Shown piece by piece: positions 56,616 to 64,000 of a stretch of DNA of 64,000 nt (its first letter is position 1; each line of letters begins with the position of its first letter). The notes beneath the pieces were generated by a model. The model worked only from the letters and a program-made list of their open reading frames with translations, made no database searches and was not told the origin of the DNA. Source of the stretch: Apodospora peruviana (taxonomy: Eukaryota; Ascomycota; Sordariomycetes; Sordariales; Lasiosphaeriaceae); contig JAUEDM010000001.1 in assembly GCA_033439685.1 (NCBI GenBank), positions 6,076,001 through 6,140,000 on the forward strand. Reading direction: 5' to 3'. The translations under genes and the position numbers were made by a program.

Positions 56616-59600
56616 ATGCTTCTTCCACCGCACCTCTCGACATTCCTCCTCCTCGCCCTCCCGTCCGCTGTGCGCGCCGTTTTCCAAGATGAAGTCGGCC
56701 ACATAGATTACCACTACGAGCTTCTCGGCGTGCCCCAACGAGAAACCACCTTCTTCCACCGGCCAAGGCGAGACGAGAAAGCCAGCCTGCTGTACACCCT
56801 CAGCGACGTCGGCGTCCTCGGCGCCGTCCATCCCAGCAGCGGCGCCGTCTTATGGAGGCACTTGCTCAACGGCACCCTCACAGATGGCGGCGGTTTCTTG
56901 CGCGCCGGCGAGGGCGAGAACTGGGTGGCGGGTGCGCTTGGCAAATCTGTGCACGCGTGGGATGCCGTGAGCGGCAGGAACAAGTTCTGGGTGGATTTTA
57001 GCGGGGAGGTTAGGGATTTGGAAATCATGGAGATGACGGAGAATGGTGGGCGGAAGGACGTTCTGGCTCTGTTCGACGAGGAAGACGGATCGTCGACGGT
57101 GCTGAGGCGGCTGAGCGGAGACGACGGGAGCGTCGTGTGGGAGTTCAAGGAGACCACGAAGGACATCCCGTTACAGGTCAGCACTAACGTGGAAAAGGTT
57201 TTCGTTATTAGCCTGCATGGGAACGCTGCCGCGTACAACCTGAAGGTTACGGTCTTGGATACGCTTAGCGGAAAGCGGTTGGACGAGCTTGTGATTGGCA
57301 CCAAGGGTGATGTTCACAGCAAGGAGGATGTCATGTTCGTCGGTGCCAATTCTGCGGCTCCAATCGTTGCCTGGACGGACAACTCGCTGCAGAAGCTGCG
57401 TGTTAACGTTCTGGGCCTGAAGACTCGCCAGGAGTTCTCGCTCCCCGCCGGTGCGGTTTCTGTTGAGATTCACGCTCCCCACCTTGTCCAGTCACTACCA
57501 CACTTCCTCGTCCACATCAAGACGGCTTCTGGAAACAGTGCAGACGTGTACCATGTTGACCTCAAGACCGGTGGTATCACAAAGGCATACGACCTTCCCG
57601 TTCAGCGGGGAACTGGCGCCTTTTCCACGAGCTCGGATAACGCAAACGTGTACTTCACCCGGATTACGAACGAGGAAATCGTTCTTTTATCTTCCACGTC
57701 TAACGCTGCGATTGGGTGCTGGCCTCTGAAGGAGGGCGAATTGAGGTCGGCTGCCATATACGGTGTTTCTGAAGTTGTCAAGAAGACCGGCTCCGGTGAG
57801 AGCTTTGCAGTCAGGTCTGCAGTTGTGACGGACACAGACGATTGGGTTTTGGTTCGCAAGAACGGTGAGATTGCTTGGAGCCGGCCTGAGGGCATGACTG
57901 GAGCCGTGGCTGCCGCCTTTGCCGAGATTCCCGAGAACGAGGACTTGGTCAAGACCCTCGAGCAAGAGGCACACAGCAATATCTTGGCGGCCTACATTCA
58001 TCGTGTCAACCGTCACATCAATGATCTCAAGTATCTGCCTGCGTATCTCAACAGCATTCCTTCGCGTCTTACCAGCAGCATTCTCGGCACAGAGGTCTCG
58101 TTCAAGGATGGAAAATTGGCCAGGGACAGCTTCGGTTTCCACAAGCTGGTTATCCTTGCTACCCGGCGCGGAATGTTCTATGGACTTGACGTTGGTAATA
58201 AGGGCAAGGTCCTGTGGTCCAACAGAGCATTCGATATTGCCAAGGGTGACAAGTGGAATGTCACAGGAATCCACATCGACGAGTCTGCGGGTGAGACTAC
58301 GGTGCTCGGTTCGAACAAGGACCATGTCGTCTTCAAAACTGAGACTGGCAAGATCGTTGACGCGAAGGCGCCGGAGGCGCAGGTCTCCACGCGAAGCGCA
58401 GCCTTGGTCAACACCTTAAGTGGCCAGGTTCTGCTTGCGGTTGGCCTGGATGGTGAGATCAGCAGCCCCCCCGCTGATTGGACACCCGGGCAGACTGTTG
58501 TCACACGGGGTCTTGGAGGGGAGCTAAAGGGTGTGACGTTTGTTGCGGCGGATGGCGCGAAGCTGTCTCCGTTGGTAACCTGGACCTTTCCAGTGCCCCA
58601 AGGCCAGAAGACGGTCAGCATTGCCACTCGGCCAGCCCATGATTCCGTTGCCTCCATCGGTCGTGTTCTAGGCGATCGGAGCGTCAAGTACAAGTATCTA
58701 AACCCCAACGCATTGGTGCTCGCTGCAGTTGACGACGCTGCTTTGACACTGACCGTATATCTACTCGACACCGTCACCGGTCAGATCCTCTACTCTTCCA
58801 AATACGAAGGAGTTGACGCCGGAAAACCTATCGAGTGCGCCATGAGCGAGAACTGGTTCATGTGCTCCTTCTTTGGCCAATACGGCGTCCGGGATGACCC
58901 CGACCAGATCGTCAAGGGATATCAGATTGCTGTTTCCGATATGTACGAGAGCGACCAGCCCAACGAACGCGGTCCCTTGGACGACTCGGACAGCTACTCT
59001 CCTCTCGACCCCCTTGATGTTCCCGGCGCTGGTGGAGCTTCCACGCTCCCCTCCGTTGTTTCGCAGACATATGTACTAGGTGCCCCTATCTCGGCACTGC
59101 AGGTGACACAGACCAGGCAAGGGATCAGCGCTCGACAGCTTCTGGCGTACCTACCTGATATGCACGGAATCGTCGGTCTCCCGCGGATGCTGCTGGAGCC
59201 TAGACGTCCCGTCGGTCGCGACGTTACGCCGGCAGAAATGGAGGAGGGACTGATCAAATATCACCCTGTCATTGAGATTGACCCCAAGAGTGTGTTGTCG
59301 CACGAGCGGGATGTGCTCGGTGTCGAGAAAATCATCACGTCGCCTGCTGTTGTGGAGAGCACCAGTCTCTTGTTTGCGTACGGCGTGGATGTGTTTGGGA
59401 CCAGAGTGGCGCCGAGTTTCCTGTTCGATATCCTTGGGAAGGGATTCAATAAGGTGACACTGATTGGAACGGTGCTGGCGCTTTCGGCTGGTGTGTTTGC
59501 GTTAGGGCCGATGGTACGTGTTTCTGCTTGATCGCCTTGTGAAACTTGTTGATCTTGAGAGTGTTTAGACTAACCAATTTTCTCCAAATAGGTCAGGAGA

Positions 59601-59636
59601 AAGCAGATCGATACGAGGTGGAACGCTCCGATGTAG
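56616..59636 (+). CDS. EMC1: ER membrane protein complex subunit 1
   Basis: Largest lumenal subunit of the EMC, which inserts tail-anchored and multi-pass proteins into the ER membrane. Two exons: 56616..59513 (966 codons) and a tiny 59592..59636 (14 codons plus stop), with a 78-bp intron; 980 aa. The signal peptide is MLLPPHLSTFLLLALPSAVRAVF. Then comes the PQQ-like propeller with DEVGHIDYHYELLGVPQ, VLGAVHPSSGAVLWRHLLNG, and RGMFYGLDVGNKGKVLWSN. The conserved C-terminal domain has KYKYLNPNALVLAAVD, ENWFMCSFFGQYG, SQTYVLGAPISALQVTQT and GVDVFGTRVAPSFLFDIL. A membrane helix (KVTLIGTVLALSAGVFAL) precedes the short basic cytosolic tail VRRKQIDTRWNAPM carried by exon 2. Without that splice the tail would be lost. 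Confidence 0.95.
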
Positions 59637-60625
59637 ATGTTGCCTGGCCGTGGCATGGCATTTGGGAGTAGTATTTAAGAGAGGGATGACAGAATATGTA
59701 ATGATACAGCGATAGAGAGGTCTGATTAAATACCTACTCGTGTTATCTTTGGATGAGAAACGAGCGATGGTGAGTTGGTGTATTTTATCCATCATGACAG
59801 AGCGAATTCGGGCTTTTGGGAAAGTGAACTAAAAGGGTTGGTCTTCCAAGTAATTAGAATTGAACTAAGGTACCTACTTTTGAACTTGGTCCCTTGAGCA
59901 AAGAGTGCCTGTTCCTACTGGCAGTCACGTAAAGGGTACTGAGGTACATCGCCACTCCGCGGACGCGCCTGGCCGCGTTACTGGGTATTATTTTGGAAGG
60001 GACGACACTGAGGAGGGTCTCACTCACTCTTTGCTCAACCTGAATTTAGATATCGTTCTTTCCTCAACTTCAACTTGAGAAGTCATTTGGTCCACGCACA
60101 TGAATTTCCTTTGGGCCCTACCCGCACACTGTCCTCCTTCATCTATTCCCTCCTTCATCTATTCCCTCCTTCATCTATTCCCTCCTTCATCTATTCCTCC
60201 CTCTCTTCATCTCTCTTCAGGTGGTTTGCACGACTTCTCCCACATCCGGACCTACCCAGGTATCATCTTCCCGTTTCCTCGTTGCACCTGACAGTTCCAC
60301 CTCTGAACATCAGTCTTGTTGCCGTTCTTTCAAGCCCTCGCGTACCTGCGTTCACGTCCATTCTACTCCCGCACATTGTGGGATAGAAACGAGGCGGTCT
60401 ACATCACTTTGTCATCAACGAGCGGGCTCTGCTCATTCGCCTTCTTTCCTCGTCGACAGCCTGCCGCATCAAATTCCGGATGCGAACAGTCGCGTCGCCA
60501 CGTCCTTTCCTCATTGTGTGGTATCTTCTTGTCAACTTGTTTATTTCACCATCTGGGAGACGGAAACCTCTCAGATATCGGATCAGGCCTGCCACACTGT
60601 TGGTCATTACCTCCTCAAGAGTACC
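59637..60625. other. Intergenic, upstream of the helicase-like gene
   Basis: About 1 kb. It holds the EMC1 3' region, an AGGTACCTAC word at 59865..59878, a CT-rich stretch and a 16-bp tandem repeat at 60135..60198. An open frame in phase with the helicase runs back to 60221 but is Ser/Pro/Cys-rich and unlike the family, so it is more likely leader than coding. Confidence 0.5.
60135..60198 (+). repeat. Four tandem 16-bp repeats (TCCTTCATCTATTCCC)
   Basis: Copies at 60135..60150, 60151..60166, 60167..60182 and 60183..60198. The first three are identical; the last differs at its final base. The unit length is not a multiple of three, which argues against coding. Confidence 0.9.
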
Positions 60626-63300
60626 ATGTATTTTGAGAGTTCGCAAGTGAGTGGCTATCCCCAACCCGGCATCAATCATCACAATCACACTAACAGTGAG
60701 TCTGCTATAGACATGGAAGACTCCGAGCCTGCCGTCATTGAGTGCTTCAAAAGCATCAAGCAGTATGCCGACAAACAGAAAACAGCGACTGACTTTGACT
60801 TGGAGAAGCAAATGACACCGATCAAGGCGCACAATGAATCAGGCAGATTGTTCGACGCTTGGGTCATTGCTGTACCTCCTGATGAAGACCCTAGTCTAGG
60901 CTTCATCTTCCGGCTTCGGGTGAGCCGATTTGATGTCATCGAAGTCAAAGAGCCCTGGAACAATAATAGTACCAGGGGAAGGGGACATACGGGCCTCAGT
61001 GGAAGCAAACACCACAGGAGAAAGAAGAACGCCAAGGGAAGGAACGATACTAAGCGAGAGGCAAAAGAGAGCGACGAGGAACAGTTCATGCGTACGACTC
61101 AACACAAGTTCACTAAGCTCATGCCAATGATTGGAGAGACGTGTCAGTTCATGGTCGTCAATGGCGAGCAGGAATCCGAGTGGTTCTACGCCGAGAGGAC
61201 AAGAAACCATGTTCAGTTGCCCAAGAAGGCTTGGCCTGAGGAAACGTACATCGAGTTCAAAGTTTCGGGTATCACGCGCGAGTGGAGCACCATTCTGAAG
61301 CCGATCATGCCTGCGGACGAAGATGATTCGGAACTACAGCCAGGTGATGAAACTGTCATCAAGGTCAAAGTCAAGCTGCACCTCTCATACACGACATATA
61401 ATGCTGAGATAGGTGCCTTGACCCGGTTACAAAGAAGAGCATCGCGTCTTCAGAAAGAAGTCTTCAACTTTGTTGTCTTTCTTGAGGAGCCGAGCTCTTA
61501 CGTTGATCTCAGCGCCGAGCGCCCTCACATGGTCGACCCAGAGAAGGTTGTCGACGAACACCTTAGGGCCCGCCTGGTCACCATGTACAACAGTCTCGAT
61601 GACCATCAGCGTGCTGCATATCGCCGTCTTTCGACATTCCTGAAGGTGTCGTGTTCCTTCCCGGGGGGGCTGGCACTGGGAAAACTCGGTGGTGTCTTGC
61701 TGTAACGGCCATCGCACAAGCGGAGGAACCAAGCGCGAAGGTCCTGTATTTGGTTGATATCAACAAACCTTTGGATGACATCGCCTCGAAGATGGTCCGT
61801 CTATATAAGGAACTGGGCATGCGCAAAAAGGTCATTCGAATGCTCAAGTGGTCAAAAGAAATGCAGATGGACAGCTTTTCAAAGGCCACCGATACTCCGG
61901 ACTCGGATACCGCTGCCGGGAAGGATCCTTCAAAGTCAGACAGGCCAGATTTCCGACACTCTTTCCTCAGGGGTGGAAGCGGGCAGATAGGATTGGCAAG
62001 GGGCTTCCGAAAGACGAGTTTCGAGCTCCAACTCTAGACGAAGCTGCATACCAATACTATGTGGAACACAAGGACAGGGAGGAATTTATTGATATCGACA
62101 CCTTCTTGAGTGCAGTATCTCACAATGCTCGACACTGGATTGAGGACTACAAAATGGTTTGGACTAATTCTCGGATTGCCATCGAGTCCATCTACCGAGG
62201 GGTTCTCAAGGAAACTGACTTCATTGCCAAGACGCCGGTCGCCGCCTTTTGCCATTTCGGGGGCATGTTCAATCCCAATCTGATTTTCTTCGACGAGTGC
62301 GCACACGCTAGAGAGCTATCCACACTGATACCGGTTGCCTTCTTTGAGCCTGAAGCTTGGTTCTTTCTTGGAGATTATCGGCAAACCAGTCCTTATGTGA
62401 GTGAGTTGTTATGACGACAAATGTGAGCAGCTTCGCCTGTCAGTTCTTGAGAGAGTGGATACCACGAACCCAGTCACATGTCAACTCATGATGAATCACC
62501 GAGCTCTCAGTGGTTTGCACAAACTTTCCTCGGAACTTTTCTATGATGGCAGAATGGGTGTTCCTGAATCCTTGGAGGAGAATTGCCCAGAGTCCCTGAA
62601 GTATCTTCGTGAATACTTCATGAAATTTCAGGCAAACGGGCCCCAGCCGGAAACCACGAAATCGTTTGTGCCACGGTTTCTAGTGGACTACAACTACTTC
62701 TTCGAAGTGGAGGAGCTATTCAAGAGCTTCTGGAATTCTACGTATTATAACTGGGTTATGGCACGGATATTAGAACTTCTGGATGATCCTAGCTTTACCC
62801 AGATAGATGGTTTGCAGCCAGGCACGATTCTCATTCTCTCCCTCTTCAGGGAGGCGTTTGAGAAATACCGGCAGGCAGTGGGGAAAGATGTTGCAGAAGA
62901 AGACCGTGCACGAGTTGAAGTGCGAACTCTTGGGACCGTTGCAGGTGCCGAGGCGGATGTTGTGTTTGTCGACATGGTTATGTACACGGCTAGCCCCCAC
63001 ACGAACGACCCGAAGCGTCTATGCGTGGCACTCACCCGAGCTCGACAGGCTGAGGTTATCATGATGTCATCTGGGATGGGGCGGAGGAGTGAAACGGAGG
63101 ACTTCAGTCCAACCAATCTTGCCGCCATCTATAACGGGTGTGAGTCTGGTGAGCACGGGACGTTAGTCGTGATGCCGCAAGAACCGAAGAAAAAGAAGCA
63201 AGAACCACAGAATAAGGAGCGACGCAAGACGTTTGGCAAGAACATCACCGATCAACCGGAAGTTGTCAAGACAAGCACTGATCAAGAGGCAAATGACTGA
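60626..63300 (+). pseudogene. Superfamily 1 helicase-like gene with three frame disruptions
   Basis: Reads as an SF1 (UvrD/Upf1-like) nucleic acid helicase of about 890 aa, but in three frames. Frame A, 60626 to about 61635: non-catalytic N-terminus ending DDHQRAAYRRLS. Frame B, about 61635 to 61970: Walker A LPGGAGTGKTRWCL (P-loop 61663..61686) and KVLYLVDINKPLDDIA. Frame C, about 61970 to 62396: APTLDEAAYQYYVEHKD, Walker B LIFFDECAHARE, motif III FLGDYRQTSPYV. Frame D, 62401..63300: MMNHRALSGLHKLSSELFYD (motif IV), VRTLGTVAGAEADVVFVDM (V) and RLCVALTRARQAEVI (VI), with a Lys-rich tail. No intron of usual length reconciles the first two switches; the third coincides with a GTGA tandem duplication. 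All motifs are well kept, so decay is recent or some shifts are sequence errors. Confidence 0.75.
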
Positions 63301-64000
63301 ACGCAAGGCGGGAATTGCTATGATCTGCCCACCTTCAGTCACTGAGCGTTATCTCAAGGTTACTTTTTGGTCGGGTGAGGGCTAAGGTATCCGTTTCAGT
63401 CTTTTCCTATGTACCAGTTCCGAGTCGCGATATGCAAGAAGTGATGGCACTTTAATTTTTAATGTGATAGAAGGTGAAGGGATTTCCGGTTGTCAAAAGG
63501 AGCGAGTGGAGCAGGGGGGTTGCTGTGTCACTGAAGTTACAGTTGCAAGTTTTGCGAACTAAATAAGGTACATTGAACCTCGGTGAATAGTTTTGATGAA
63601 ACAGTTAAGCTGGAAACGGTTATTTGTTTGTCTGTGAGACGTTGAGCTGATACTGCCAAAGACGTGAAGACTTACACAATCACTGGAATGCTGAATACGG
63701 AAATGAAGTGAGATGCCAAGAAGAGATGAACCGGACCGCGTGTTCAGCAGGGTCCATGTATGGCAGGACAGAATTCAAGACCTGATAGCATCTCGTTTGA
63801 TTGTACAATTACCTAGTCGAGAGTCTGTTTCAGAATATATATGTAATGGAAAGTTACAGCAGATACCTTTCCAGCGGTGGGATGCATCATTCCATGGAAA
63901 ATGAAGGTAGCCCATACTCGCTTAAACCGTGTAAGAGATTTCACCAAGCCCTTAGTATATTTAAACATGAGTTGTAAGATCACGTGTAAAATGCAGTTAA
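63301..64000. other. Intergenic to window end
   Basis: 700 bp after the helicase-like gene. No ORF of note, no repeats beyond short AT-rich words, and nothing recognised. Confidence 0.5.

Noticed and set aside
60647..60696. Possible intron (GTGAGT to CTAACAG) near the helicase start
   Set aside because: The splice signals look good, but using it from the 60626 start puts an immediate TGA in frame, whereas the unspliced frame is open.
1..64000. CRISPR array, prophage, operon or biosynthetic gene cluster
   Set aside because: Gene content is eukaryotic housekeeping with spliceosomal introns and individual promoters; no backbone enzymes, no array structure.

Overview
The window is nuclear DNA from a filamentous ascomycete (Pezizomycotina, most likely a Sordariomycete). 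The genes are split by short introns of about 44-80 bp with GTRNGT donors, CTAAC/CTGAC-like branch sites and YAG acceptors. They have CT-rich leaders and typical fungal family content (fungal phosphofructokinase, UvsB/Mec1-type ATR, Tea1/KelA kelch protein, a DUF8035-like protein, a HUG-domain ribonucleotide reductase inhibitor). I found no bacterial, viral, CRISPR or transposon coding content and no convincing tRNA or rRNA gene.

Layout, left to right: the N-terminal half of phosphofructokinase (-, cut by the window start); MED17 (+), followed in the same frame by an unusual Pro/Thr-rich, Cys-containing open frame; a secreted beta-propeller protein (-); an Mpv17/PMP22 membrane protein (-); YIF1 (-); SRP receptor alpha (+); the ATR kinase (+, eight exons, about 2435 aa); a PARP-type zinc finger protein with a repeat-rich tail (+); a 3.5 kb stretch without a recognised gene; a DUF8035-like Arg/Ser-rich protein (+); Tea1/KelA (-); KOG1/raptor (+); a Gemin2-like protein (+); an Spd1/Dif1-like RNR inhibitor (-); ribosomal protein S27 (-); phosducin-like PLP2 (+); a small protein with SUMO-interaction-like motifs and a zinc ribbon (+); a leucine-rich-repeat protein (+); EMC1 (+); and a superfamily 1 helicase-like gene broken by three frame changes (+).

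Each gene has its own promoter region; nothing looks like an operon or a biosynthetic cluster. Some functions are thematically linked. YIF1, SRP receptor and EMC1 act in ER targeting and early secretion. ATR and KOG1 are a PIKK-family kinase and a partner of one (TOR). ATR and the RNR inhibitor both bear on dNTP and checkpoint control. This clustering may be chance.

Most multi-exon models were joined by hand, and every one except the final helicase closes into a complete open frame with summed exon lengths divisible by three. The sequence is therefore good overall, which makes the helicase disruptions more likely to be real. Family names rest on motif recognition from memory, not on database searches.
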